Assembly (NCBI RefSeq): GCF_029637605.1
Contig: NZ_CP121261.1
Span: 1,426,001 to 1,490,000 of the forward strand
Length of the DNA stretch: 64,000 bases
Source of the DNA: Achromobacter spanius
GTDB taxonomy: Bacteria; Pseudomonadota; Gammaproteobacteria; Burkholderiales; Burkholderiaceae_B
Direction of reading: 5' to 3'
Numbering within the stretch: the first letter of the stretch is position 1; each line of letters opens with the position of its first letter. Below, piece by piece: positions 40,824 through 49,957 of this stretch. Under the pieces are notes generated by a model, which worked only from the letters and a program-made list of their open reading frames with translations, was not told the origin of the DNA and made no database searches. The translations under genes and the position numbers were made by a program.

Positions 40824-42454
40824 CAGCTTCCCCCTTTTGCACCGCGCACGGTCTGCGCGGACATGACGGCTTCAATATAGGACTTGGGCTGATCCAGCGA
40901 ACGCGCCGCATCGTCCAGATACGCCGACACCGGCCCCGCCCCCGCCGCCAGGCCCACGCACAGCAACAGCAGCACCGCAACCGGACCCGCTTCAATCACA
41001 CGCAGGCGCGGCGTGCTGCGGTCGTCGCTGGCCCAGAACACGCGGATGCCCGTGCGGCTCAGGCCGGTCAAACCCGCCAGGCCGGACACCAGCACGGCGG
41101 CCACCAGAATCCATGCATTGATGGGTGGCGCGGATTCGGTGGCGGCCGACACCGCGGCCGACAGCAGCGAAAACTTGGCCACGAAGCCCGACAACGGCGG
41201 CAAGCCCGTGACGAGCAAGGCGCAGGAAATAAACGCCAGGCCCAGGAAGGCCATGGCCGCGGGAATGGCCACGCCCACGACGTCGTCAGACCGGTTCACC
41301 GACGCCGGGTCATCCAGGTCAAAGGCGTCCAGCGTCACGGCCAGCACGTTGGCGCCGAAGCTGCGGGTGCGTTCGATCAATTCGGCCAGCAGGAAGAACG
41401 CACCGGTCGTCAGCACCGAGCTGATCAGATAGAACAACGCGGGGCCGGTCAGCGTCACGCCGGGCATGCCCAGCGCCGTCAACAAGGTGCCGGCCGACAC
41501 GATCACGCAGTAGCCGACTATCTTCTCCAACTGCTGCGTGGCCAACAGGCCGAAGGCGCCAAACAGCAGCGTGGCAAGCCCTGCCGCGAACATCCAGTCC
41601 AGGCTGAAGGCCGCGGGCGCGCCGGTGGGCAACAGCAGCGAGCCGATGCGCAACAGGCCATAGATGCCAACCTTGGTCATGATGGAGAACATGGCGGCGA
41701 TGGGCGCGCTGGCCGATCCATAGCCCTTCACCAACCAGAAATTCAGGGGCCAGGCGCCGGCTTTCACCAGGAACGCCACGCCCAGAATGGCCGCGCCGGC
41801 TTCGAACAGCATGCGTTCGGCGCCAGTGAGGTGACCCGCGCGCAGGGCCAGGTCGGCCATGTTCAGCGTGCCGGTTACGCCGTAGATCAGCGCAATGCTG
41901 ATCAGCAACAAGAAAGATGCGACCAGGTTGACGGCAATGTATTGCAGTCCCGCACTGACGCGCGCCACGCCTGAACCGTGCAGCAGCAGGCCGTAGGACG
42001 CCGCCAGCAGGACTTCAAAAAATACGAACAGGTTGAAAAGATCGCCGGTCAGGAAGGCGCCGTTCAGGCCCATCAGCAGGAACTGGAACAGAGAATGAAA
42101 GTGCACGCCGGCGCGGTCCCAGCGGGCCAGCGCATAGGTCAGCGTGGCCAGGCCCAGCACGGCGGTCAACGTCAGCATGACGGCGGCCAAGCGATCCACG
42201 ACCAGCACGATGCCAAAGGGCGCGGGCCAGTCGCCTACCAGGTACGCGCCCACGCCCTCTGGCCAGACGCCAGGAACCCCACCGCCCGCCACCACCAGCA
42301 AGGCGATGGCGGCAGCCAGTTGGCCCAGCGTGGCGATGACGGAAATGGTGCCGCGCGCATAACGGCTGGTGTCGGCCAGCAGCAGCATCGCCGCGCCCGC
42401 AAACAGCGGCACGATGATGGGCAATACAGGAAGGTGTTGCAGCCAAAAATTCAA
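40823..42454 (-). CDS. mnhD: Mrp/Pha cation-proton antiporter subunit D
   Basis: A 543-residue homologue of complex I NuoN/NuoM, with about 14 helices. Seen: the proton-channel core LFVFFEVLLAASYGLLLHG, AVNLVASFLLLISIALIYGVTGTLNMADL and FLVKAGAWPLNFWLVKGYGSASAPIAAMF with conserved Lys residues. It forms one of the ion-conducting subunits. The start is TTG at 42454 (GGGAG 8 nt upstream), overlapping the mnhC stop (TTGA). Confidence 0.95.
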   Translation of the reverse strand: MNFWLQHLPVLPIIVPLFAGAAMLLLADTSRYARGTISVIATLGQLAAAIALLVVAGGGVPGVWPEGVGAYLVGDWPAPFGIVLVVDRLAAVMLTLTAVLGLATLTYALARWDRAGVHFHSLFQFLLMGLNGAFLTGDLFNLFVFFEVLLAASYGLLLHGSGVARVSAGLQYIAVNLVASFLLLISIALIYGVTGTLNMADLALRAGHLTGAERMLFEAGAAILGVAFLVKAGAWPLNFWLVKGYGSASAPIAAMFSIMTKVGIYGLLRIGSLLLPTGAPAAFSLDWMFAAGLATLLFGAFGLLATQQLEKIVGYCVIVSAGTLLTALGMPGVTLTGPALFYLISSVLTTGAFFLLAELIERTRSFGANVLAVTLDAFDLDDPASVNRSDDVVGVAIPAAMAFLGLAFISCALLVTGLPPLSGFVAKFSLLSAAVSAATESAPPINAWILVAAVLVSGLAGLTGLSRTGIRVFWASDDRSTPRLRVIEAGPVAVLLLLCVGLAAGAGPVSAYLDDAARSLDQPKSYIEAVMSAQTVRGAKGGS

Positions 42455-42795
42455 GATTGAGACTCCCGTCCATCAACGTGGTCGGTGCCCGTCAGCCCGC
42501 GCGAAGCCAGCAGCACCACCAGGAACAGCGCCGTGGTGGCGAAGCCGATCACAATGGCGGTCAGCACCAGCGCCTGCGGCAGCGGATCGGCGTACCAGGA
42601 GGGGTCGTGCGCCACGGCCGGATCGATCACCGGCGGACGGCCCGACGTCAGCCGGCCCATGCCGAAGATGAAGAGGTTGACCGCATAGGAAACCAGCGTC
42701 AGGCCCATGATGAATTGGAAGGTACGGGGCCGCAGCAGCAGCCAGACGCCAGAGCCCGCCAACACGCCAATCGCGACGGCATAAATCAATTCCAT
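42451..42795 (-). CDS. mnhC: Mrp/Pha cation-proton antiporter subunit C
   Basis: A 114-residue NuoK-like subunit with three helices. Seen: GSGVWLLLRPRTFQFIMGLTLVSYAVNLF and PLPQALVLTAIVIGFATTALFLVV. ATG at 42795 overlaps the mnhAB stop by one base. Confidence 0.95.
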   Translation of the reverse strand: MELIYAVAIGVLAGSGVWLLLRPRTFQFIMGLTLVSYAVNLFIFGMGRLTSGRPPVIDPAVAHDPSWYADPLPQALVLTAIVIGFATTALFLVVLLASRGLTGTDHVDGRESQS

Positions 42796-45710
42796 CAGGC
42801 TTCCCCAGTTTGTGCGGCGGCCGCTTGCATCTCGGCGGCGGCCTTGCGTTGCGCGCGCAGCGATTGGTGAGCCAGCGCCACCAGCACCAGCACGGTGGAC
42901 CCGACGACCAGCATGTACACACCCAGATCGAACAGCAGCACGCTGGACAGGTGCACATGACCGATCAGCGGCAGTGACACGTCCCAGGCCAGCGCGGCCA
43001 GCAAGGGCTTGTAGGCGAGCCATGCGGACACGGCGGCAATGCCCGCCGCCAGCAGTCCGATGCCGATCCAGTTCTGCGGATTCAAGCGGCTGCGCGACTC
43101 CACCCAATACACGCCGCCCACCATGTACTGGAGGATGACGGCGGTGGCGAAAATCAGGCCACCCACGAAACCGCCACCCGGCTGGTTGTGGCCGCGCAAC
43201 AGGAAGTACACCGAGATCAGCGCGGCGGTGGGTAGCATCAGGCGCACCAGCACCGTCGGCACCATCATGGAACCGCTGGGCAACAGCGCCTTGATGTCGG
43301 GCGCGGCCGGCACGCCGCCGTCCTGCTCTTGCTGCTGACGCGGCAGGTCAGCGCTTTCAGCGGCGGGACGGAAGCGTCGCAGCAGTGCGTAGACCGTTAG
43401 CGCCACGATGCCCAGAACGGTGATTTCGCCAAAAGTATCGAAGCCCCGGAAGTCCACCAGAATGACGTTCACGACGTTGGTGCCGCCACCGTCGGGCAGT
43501 GCGCGGTCGACGAAATAGGACGAAATCGTGTCGCCTTGCGGGCGCATCAGCACCGCGTACGCCAGTGCCGCCATACCGGTACCGGCCGCGGTGGCCAACA
43601 GCAAATCGCGAAAGCGCCGGCCCCGGGCCAGCAGCGTCGCCTTGAACGTTTCTTCGTCGTCCTGTTCGATCCGGCGCGGCAGCCAGCGCAGGCCCAGCAG
43701 CAACAGCACCACGGTGACCACTTCCACGGACAGTTGCGTCAACGCCAGATCGGGGGCGGAAAACCACACGAACGTCAGGCAGGTGATCAGCCCCGCGCCG
43801 CCCGCCAGCGCCAGGGACGCCAGGCGGTGATATTTGGCCTGGTAGGCCGCGGCCACCGCGCAGATGCCACCCACCAGCCACAACAGGGCAAAGGCCGGAT
43901 CCAGGGGCGTCATGCGGCCCGTGCCTTCCAGCCAGCCGCCCGCGCGCAGGGGCAGCCAGGCCACGAACAAGGTGCCCAGCACAATCAACAGCATCTGCAC
44001 CTGCAACCGCGACGACCCTACCCACCGCAGCAGCCAGGCCGCCGCCACGCTGGAGCCGTCCAGCAGGGCTTCGAATGTGCGCCGACCGTCCAGGCGATAG
44101 ATGAAGGGAACGCGGCCCGGGTTGGCGCGCTGGTGGGCGCGCAGAACCAGGTAGAGCAGCACGCCCGCGGTGGTGGCCACCAGGCTCATCACCAAGGGCA
44201 GGTTCACGCCATGCCAGACGGAAAGGCTGTATTCAGGCATGTTGTCACCCAGGATGCTTTGCGCGGCGGTTGCCAGGAAGGGGCCGACGGTCAGCCCCGG
44301 CACCACGCCCACCAGCAGGCACATGAACACCAGCAAGGCGCTGGGAAACAACATCCAGCGGGGCGGCTCATGCGGCGCGCGCGGCAGGTCGGTGGCAGGG
44401 GGGCCGAAAAACACCTGCAGGATGAAACGCAAGGAATACGCCACGCTGAACGCGCCGGCAATCGTTGCCAACAACGGCAAGCCGATCTGCGTGTAGCGGT
44501 CGCCACTGACGAAGGTGGTCTCGGCGAAGAACATTTCCTTGGACAGAAAGCCGTTCAACAGCGGCACGCCCGCCATCGACGCCGCCGCCACCATGGCCAG
44601 CGTGGCGGTAATCGGCATGGCTTTATATAGCCCGGACAAGCGGCTGAGGTCACGCGTGCCGGTTTCGTGGTCGACCACCCCCGCCGCCATGAACAACGAC
44701 GCCTTGAAGGTGGCGTGGTTGATCATGTGGAAAATGGCGGCCACCAGCGCCAGTTCGCTGTTCAGGCCCAGCAGCAGCGTGATCAGGCCCAGGTGGCTGA
44801 TGGTGGAATACGCCAGCACGCCTTTCATGTCCTGCTGGAAGATGGCGGCATAGGCGCCCAGCACCAGCGTGATCAACCCTGCCCCGCCGATGATCCAGAA
44901 CCACTGGTCCGTGCCTGCCAGCACCGGCCAGAAGCGCGCCAGCAGAAACACCCCTGCCTTCACCATGGTGGCCGAATGCAGGTAGGCGGACACCGGCGTG
45001 GGCGCGGCCATCGCGTTGGGCAGCCAGAAGTGGAACGGGAACTGGGCGCTCTTGGTCAGCGCCCCCAGCGCCACCAGCACCAGCACGGCGGGATACCAGG
45101 GATCGGCGCGGACCAGGTCGCCTGCCGCCAGGACGCGGTCCATGTCGTAGCTGCCTACGATGTGGCCCAGGATGAGCACCCCGGCCAGCAGGCATAGCCC
45201 GCCCGCGCCGGTTACCGTCAGTGCCATGCGCGCGCCGCGACGGGCATCCAGGCGGTGGTGCCAATAGGCAATCAGCATGAACGACGCCAGGCTGGTCATT
45301 TCCCAGAACATGACCAGTTGGATCAGGTTGCCGGAGAGCACCACGCCCAGCATGGCGCCCATGAAGGCGAGGAAAAACGCGAAGAAGCGCGGCACCGGGT
45401 CTTCCGGTGACATGTAATAGCGTGCGTACAGGACGACCAGCGCGCCCATGCCGGAAACAATCAGCGCGAACAGCCAGGCGTAGCCATCCATCCGCAGGGT
45501 GAATTGCAGGCCCAGGGCGGGCGCCCAGGGCATGTCGGCCCGGATCACGCCGCCGTTGGCGACTTCCGGGTACAGGCTGGCGATCAGAACCACACAGACC
45601 AGGGCGATAAGGCCTGCCAACCACGCCTCGGCATTGCGGGCGTTGGAAGGCAGCAGCGCGGCGCACAGGCTGCCGGCAAACGGCAGAGCGAGGATCAGGA
45701 TCAGCGACAT
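42795..45710 (-). CDS. Fused Mrp/Pha antiporter subunits A and B
   Basis: A 971-residue protein, the first and largest subunit. Residues to about 770 correspond to MnhA (NuoL-like proton channel), with [55 protein letters not shown] and a C-terminal extension; the last about 170 residues correspond to MnhB ([31 protein letters not shown]). A/B fusion is known for group 2 (PhaAB) operons. With C, D, E, F and G the complete seven-function set is present here. Confidence 0.94.
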   Translation of the reverse strand: MSLILILALPFAGSLCAALLPSNARNAEAWLAGLIALVCVVLIASLYPEVANGGVIRADMPWAPALGLQFTLRMDGYAWLFALIVSGMGALVVLYARYYMSPEDPVPRFFAFFLAFMGAMLGVVLSGNLIQLVMFWEMTSLASFMLIAYWHHRLDARRGARMALTVTGAGGLCLLAGVLILGHIVGSYDMDRVLAAGDLVRADPWYPAVLVLVALGALTKSAQFPFHFWLPNAMAAPTPVSAYLHSATMVKAGVFLLARFWPVLAGTDQWFWIIGGAGLITLVLGAYAAIFQQDMKGVLAYSTISHLGLITLLLGLNSELALVAAIFHMINHATFKASLFMAAGVVDHETGTRDLSRLSGLYKAMPITATLAMVAAASMAGVPLLNGFLSKEMFFAETTFVSGDRYTQIGLPLLATIAGAFSVAYSLRFILQVFFGPPATDLPRAPHEPPRWMLFPSALLVFMCLLVGVVPGLTVGPFLATAAQSILGDNMPEYSLSVWHGVNLPLVMSLVATTAGVLLYLVLRAHQRANPGRVPFIYRLDGRRTFEALLDGSSVAAAWLLRWVGSSRLQVQMLLIVLGTLFVAWLPLRAGGWLEGTGRMTPLDPAFALLWLVGGICAVAAAYQAKYHRLASLALAGGAGLITCLTFVWFSAPDLALTQLSVEVVTVVLLLLGLRWLPRRIEQDDEETFKATLLARGRRFRDLLLATAAGTGMAALAYAVLMRPQGDTISSYFVDRALPDGGGTNVVNVILVDFRGFDTFGEITVLGIVALTVYALLRRFRPAAESADLPRQQQEQDGGVPAAPDIKALLPSGSMMVPTVLVRLMLPTAALISVYFLLRGHNQPGGGFVGGLIFATAVILQYMVGGVYWVESRSRLNPQNWIGIGLLAAGIAAVSAWLAYKPLLAALAWDVSLPLIGHVHLSSVLLFDLGVYMLVVGSTVLVLVALAHQSLRAQRKAAAEMQAAAAQTGEA

Positions 45711-46266
45711 GGCGTTCCGAGAATGTCCGGGCCCCCTCCCGCCAGCACATGGCAGCGAAAGACGAAACAGACCGGGGATTGAATAACGGACGGAACCCTG
45801 GCCCGGTACGTCGCTGCACTACACGTTGCCCCGCGGGGACGTAACTACCGCCCCATTGAACGCCGCAGATTGATACAAACGCAATAGCTGTCTTGCAAGA
45901 CCGGCCAAGAATCTCATCCGAAAAATATCAGATTCTTGTAAGTTATGCAGCAATTTATGCGCGTAACCGGCTGATGACGGCAAGATGACTGCGCAATGAT
46001 TGCGCATTGAAAGGCGATCTCGACATGTTCATGTGGTTGTCATACATGAGTTTTTTGCTTATCTGACGTCAATTTCGTACAACACGACGGCACCCGAAAA
46101 TTATTTTCATGACTAGCAGGGAGAAATCCCGAGTCGACCCTAGGGGGATTCCTGTGTGGAATTGCGCCCACGAAGCCGCGACCAAGTCCGTACCCCGGCA
46201 AGGCGCGCTTTACCGATGCCGGCCCAAGAAGCCGGCCGGCTCGGAACAACAATATGGAGAAGACTC
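45711..46266. other. Divergent intergenic region between the Mrp operon and the Bug gene
   Basis: A 556-bp AT-richer stretch carrying both promoters. It contains an inverted repeat at 45907-45937 but no convincing coding frame. The 46020-46140 part is AT-rich and lies closer to the Bug gene. Confidence 0.5.
45907..45937. promoter_or_regulatory. Inverted repeat upstream of the Mrp operon
   Basis: AAGAATCT and AGATTCTT face each other across 15 bp, about 200 bp upstream of the Mrp start. The spacing would suit a dimeric regulator or a small hairpin; no regulator is known. Confidence 0.4.
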
Positions 46267-47253
46267 TTGACCGTGCTGTCACATGCCAAGGCCATTCTGG
46301 CCGCCGCCATCGCAGGCGTCTGCTTTAGTTCCGCGGTCCAGGCCGCCGACCCCTACCCCAACAAACCCATTCGCCTGATCGTTCCCTTTGCAGCCGGCGG
46401 CACCACCGACATCGTTGCCCGCATCGTGTCCGAAGGCCTGGGCCGCGAACTCGGGCAAGCCGTGGTGGTGGAAAACCGGGGCGGCGGCGGCGGGTCCATC
46501 GGTGCGGACGCCGTGGTGCGTTCCGCCCCTGACGGTTACACGCTGGGCGTGGCCACCGTCAGCACCATGGCCACCAACCCGGCGACCAACCCCAAGAACC
46601 CCTACAACCCGCTTAAGGACTTCGTGCCCATCACCAACCTGGTGAACGTGCCGAATGTACTGACGGTAAACCCGTCGGTGCCGGCCAAGAACCTGGCGGA
46701 ATTCATTGCCCTGCTGAAGGCGAACCCGGGCAAGTACGCCTATGCCTCGTCCGGCGCGGGCGGCATCGGCCACCTGGATGGCGAGCTCTTCAAGTCGCTG
46801 ACGAAGACCGACATGGTGCACGTGCCTTATCGCGGCTCGGGCCCGGCGCTCAATGATGTGATCGCGGGTCAGGTGAACGCGCAGTTCGACAACCTGCCGT
46901 CATCCATGCCCCACATTCAGGCCGGCAAGCTGCGCGCCCTGGCCGTGGCCGCCCCCAAACGCCTGCCCAGCCTGCCCGACGTACCGACGTTCACGGAAGC
47001 CGGCTTGCCGGAAATGGACAACATGGCCTGGTACGGGCTGGTGGCGCCGGCCGGCACCCCCAAAGCCGTGGTTGACCGCGTGTATGAGGCGGCCGTCAAG
47101 ACGCTGAAAGATCCGAAGGTCGTCCAGCGCCTGGCCGACGGCGGCTCGCTGGTGGATGGCAACACGCCCGCCCAGTACGCCGAACAGATCAAGCGCGAGC
47201 TGGAGCTGCGCCAGCGCATCGCCAAGGAACGCAATATCGTGTCAACGAACTGA
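46267..47253 (+). CDS. Tripartite tricarboxylate transporter substrate-binding protein (Bug family)
   Basis: A 328-residue periplasmic binding protein. Signal peptide to about residue 27 (ending VQA-A), then DPYPNKPIRLIVPFAAGGTTDIVARIV, the Bug signature, later DGYTLGVAT and HVPYRGSGPALNDVIAGQV. Bug proteins bind carboxylates and are greatly expanded in Bordetella and Achromobacter; most are orphans, as here, with no membrane subunits nearby. The likely start is TTG at 46267 with GGAGA 6 nt upstream (GTG at 46273 is an alternative). Confidence 0.92.
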   Translation: MTVLSHAKAILAAAIAGVCFSSAVQAADPYPNKPIRLIVPFAAGGTTDIVARIVSEGLGRELGQAVVVENRGGGGGSIGADAVVRSAPDGYTLGVATVSTMATNPATNPKNPYNPLKDFVPITNLVNVPNVLTVNPSVPAKNLAEFIALLKANPGKYAYASSGAGGIGHLDGELFKSLTKTDMVHVPYRGSGPALNDVIAGQVNAQFDNLPSSMPHIQAGKLRALAVAAPKRLPSLPDVPTFTEAGLPEMDNMAWYGLVAPAGTPKAVVDRVYEAAVKTLKDPKVVQRLADGGSLVDGNTPAQYAEQIKRELELRQRIAKERNIVSTN

Positions 47254-47659
47254 TCGCGTCACCGCGCACGGCTGTCCCCGAAGCGGGGACAGCTTGCCGA
47301 CTTGACTAGCGATGCCCGGGTGTTAGCATCTGCCCCCGTGCGATCCCATTTTTCTCCCCTCCTCCCCGCTGCTTGCGTTCTCTGCGCCCTGCGCTCGACC
47401 TTGTTGAGTTCGCAGGAAGTCGCCGCGCGTTCCGCTTACGCGCGCTCCAAGCCCGGCTGATCGCCCGGCTTTCCCGCTTCCCCAATTTCTGATTCCGGCC
47501 TGCCGCCGGCGGTCTGAGCACATCCGTGCTTGCCCGCTGCGCCTGGCCGGCGAACGCCCTGCCGCGTGGCCGGGTGCGTCCGCCGACATTCCCATTGAAT
47601 CTTTGCCGCTTGCCCGATGGCTAGCGGCCTGGCCACGCATTGATCTTCATTCCAGCGCC
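47254..47659. other. Intergenic region with a hairpin, no gene seen
   Basis: Contains GCTGTCCCC-GAAGC-GGGGACAGC at 47271-47293, a 9-bp stem just after the Bug stop that could act as a terminator although only TT follows. The rest, 47300-47659, shows no convincing coding frame; it must contain the promoter of the hexad-repeat gene. Confidence 0.55.
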
Positions 47660-48673
47660 ATGCAACTTACCAAGAAATTCGTCAAAGCCAAGAACCCCTG
47701 CGCGGGCGGCTACAAATGGTTCATCCGCGATCACAACGGCCAGGGGGACTACCAAGCCGTGCTTGATGCCCTGGTCGCCGACGGCCGCGTCGGCGACGCC
47801 AATTGGCTGCTGGATCAGTTTGGCCCGACCGACGCGGTGCTCAGGCTGGACTCCCTGGACGCCAACGCCATCGTCTTCGCGGGCACGCTGGAAATTCGCA
47901 TGGGCATCAATGTAGACACGGTGGTGCGCGCCGGGCGCAGCATCATCACGGGCGGCGGCATCCGCGCCGGCGAAACCATCATGGCGGGTGAAAACATCAC
48001 GGCCGCCGCCAACATCGCAAGCGGCGGCGAGATCCACGCGGGCGGCGACATCAGCGCGGACTGGGGCATCGAGTCCGCCTCGCGCCTGGAGTGCCGGGGC
48101 AACGTGCGCGCCAAATGGGACATCTGCGCGGGCCAGGACCTGGCCGTCACCGGCCACCTGCATGCCGGCCAGGACGTGCGGGCGCAAGGAGCCATCCAAT
48201 GCGGCCAAGGCATCAAGGCGGGCGGCGATGTGCGGGCCGATCATGCCATCAGCGCGACCTCCGGCATTCAGGCAGGCGGTGCAATCCAATGCGGCGATCA
48301 CCTGGCCTCGGGCTGGGGCATGATCGCCGGGAGCGACATCCGCGCCGACGGCTCCATCCGTGCCGGTGAAGGCGTGAAAGCGGAGGGTGTGATCCAGGCC
48401 GGCGATGGCCACGGCGTCTACGCCGGACTGAGCGTCAGGCTGGACGCCTGGTCCGTTTGCGCCCGAGTCGTTGCGCGATCGCGGCCTGCCCAATTGGTCA
48501 GCGGGCACTGGGCTGGCCCCAGCACCGTGGCCGACGGCGACGTTGATGCTGACGGCGAGGTCGATGCTGACGGCAACGTAGACGCAGACAGCAACGACAT
48601 TGCAGGCAGCACTGCCAAAGCGGGCAGCGCCCGCCAGGCGAGGCCCCTACCGGTCAGCCCCGCCTTGGCGTAA
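47660..48673 (+). CDS. Hexad-repeat beta-helix protein of unknown function
   Basis: A 337-residue cytoplasmic-looking protein without signal peptide. Residues 1-70 form a conserved-looking head (CAGGYKWF, YQAVLDALVADGRVGDANWLLDQFG). Residues 71-250 are 30 consecutive six-residue repeats with Ile, Leu, Val or Met at the first position and mostly Ala, Cys or Ser at the third (for example IRAGET, IHAGGD, IQCGQG). Such hexads build triangular beta-helices, as in acyltransferases or bactofilins. A cap (251-289) and an Asp-rich tail with VDADGE and VDADGN follow. The last 20 bp overlap the convergent EamA gene. Function unknown. Confidence 0.8.
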   Translation: MQLTKKFVKAKNPCAGGYKWFIRDHNGQGDYQAVLDALVADGRVGDANWLLDQFGPTDAVLRLDSLDANAIVFAGTLEIRMGINVDTVVRAGRSIITGGGIRAGETIMAGENITAAANIASGGEIHAGGDISADWGIESASRLECRGNVRAKWDICAGQDLAVTGHLHAGQDVRAQGAIQCGQGIKAGGDVRADHAISATSGIQAGGAIQCGDHLASGWGMIAGSDIRADGSIRAGEGVKAEGVIQAGDGHGVYAGLSVRLDAWSVCARVVARSRPAQLVSGHWAGPSTVADGDVDADGEVDADGNVDADSNDIAGSTAKAGSARQARPLPVSPALA

Positions 48674-49535
48674 CCGCAGGGGCTTGATGCCGCAACACCA
48701 GCATCAAGCCCAGCAAGATCGCGCCCATGCCGGCAAGGCTAAGCCCCGACAGGCGGTTGCCCAGCACCAGGTAATCCAGGGCTGCCGTGCCGGCCGGCAC
48801 CAGATAGAACAGGCTGGTGACGTTGACCAAGTTGCCGGCCTGGATCATGCGGTAGAACAGCAGCGTCGCGCCGATGGAAATCACCAGCCCCATCCAGACC
48901 AATGGCAAGATCAGGCCGATGCTCCATTGCGCTGCTATCGGCTGGAACGGCGCCAGCAACAGGCACAGCGCCAGGCTTACCGCGTACTGCAAGGGCATGA
49001 CATCCAACGGCGCCTGCGTGACGCGCTTTTGCAGGATGGCCCCCGCCGTCATACTGGCCAGCGCCGCAAACGCGAACGCCATGCCGGCTACTGAGAAGCG
49101 CGCCATGCCGATGCTTTGATATACCACCATGACCAGCCCCGCCAGTGCCAGCAACAAGCCGGCGATGCGCGCCGGTTCATAGCGCCGTTCCATCACCGCC
49201 AAGGTCAGGATGGGCTGCGCGCCCAGCAAGGTGGCCAACACGCCGGGCGTGATGCCGTGGTCCAGGGCCAGCAGATAGCAGATGGAATAGACGCCGATCA
49301 GCAAGAGGCCCGTGGCGGCGACCATCACGCGCGTGCCCGGCGCGGGCAGCCAGCGCTTACGGTGGACGCAAATCAGCAACAGCACCGACAACGCCAGAAG
49401 GAAACGCAGCAGCAGAAAGCCGAAGGCCGACGCATGCGACAGCCCCCATTTGGCGAAGATTGCGCCGGCGCTCCACAGCAGCACGAACAAGGTTGTGGAC
49501 CCGTAAGCGGCCCACGAGATGCGATTCGAAAACAT
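48654..49535 (-). CDS. EamA/DMT-family transporter
   Basis: A 293-residue membrane protein with ten helices in two EamA repeats (LLWSAGAIFAKWGLSHASAFGFLLLRFLLA in the first, and the matching LGNRLSGLSLAGMGAILLGLML in the second). Probably an exporter of amino acids or related metabolites; substrate unknown. ATG at 49535. Its 3' end overlaps the convergent hexad-repeat gene by 20 bp. Confidence 0.87.
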   Translation of the reverse strand: MFSNRISWAAYGSTTLFVLLWSAGAIFAKWGLSHASAFGFLLLRFLLALSVLLLICVHRKRWLPAPGTRVMVAATGLLLIGVYSICYLLALDHGITPGVLATLLGAQPILTLAVMERRYEPARIAGLLLALAGLVMVVYQSIGMARFSVAGMAFAFAALASMTAGAILQKRVTQAPLDVMPLQYAVSLALCLLLAPFQPIAAQWSIGLILPLVWMGLVISIGATLLFYRMIQAGNLVNVTSLFYLVPAGTAALDYLVLGNRLSGLSLAGMGAILLGLMLVLRHQAPAVTPRRG

Positions 49536-49957
49536 GAGATTTCACCTGTCAGGGTAAGCACAGGCTCCAGACCGATAGCCGACGGCCGACAAGCGCGCAC
49601 GCGCATGGCGCACGTCTGTCGCACACTGAGGGACTATCTATGAACGGGAGCTGGAGCCGGGAATGGTGGGTCGGCGATCAGCCGATCACGACCACGGCGG
49701 GCGGGTTCGCGCCACGGACCCCGCCGACGGGCGGCGAGACGGGCGGTGACACCACCACAGAAAAGACAGGAGAAACGACGGGAGATATGGCAGAACAAAT
49801 GCCAGCAGAAAACGCAGGGGAAAGCGCGATGCCCGTCACATGCGCCCAGACTCGGCGCATGCCACCGGCCGCGACGGCGGCAGTGGCAAGGCTGGCGAGG
49901 GGCGTGAAATCGGGCATCCGCAAAGACTACCGACCGCCCCTTTTCCCGTCAAGAGCC
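49536..49957. other. Intergenic region, no gene supported
   Basis: A GC-rich 422-bp stretch upstream of the EamA gene and downstream of the ATPase gene. Short frames exist on both strands, but all are low-complexity (Gly/Thr or Ala/Val/Pro runs) and none has a ribosome site with a recognisable domain. Confidence 0.5.

Noticed and set aside
45819..46007. 62-residue minus-strand frame upstream of the Mrp operon
   Set aside because: No ribosome site, no conservation I can recognise, and it covers the probable promoter region.
48500..48700. Possible frameshift at the convergent overlap of the hexad protein and the EamA gene
   Set aside because: Both frames end cleanly with intact C-termini; a 20-bp convergent overlap is acceptable.
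49678..49923. 81-residue minus-strand frame of Ala/Val/Pro-rich sequence
   Set aside because: It has a hydrophobic, signal-like bias from GC-rich codons but no ribosome site or recognisable domain.
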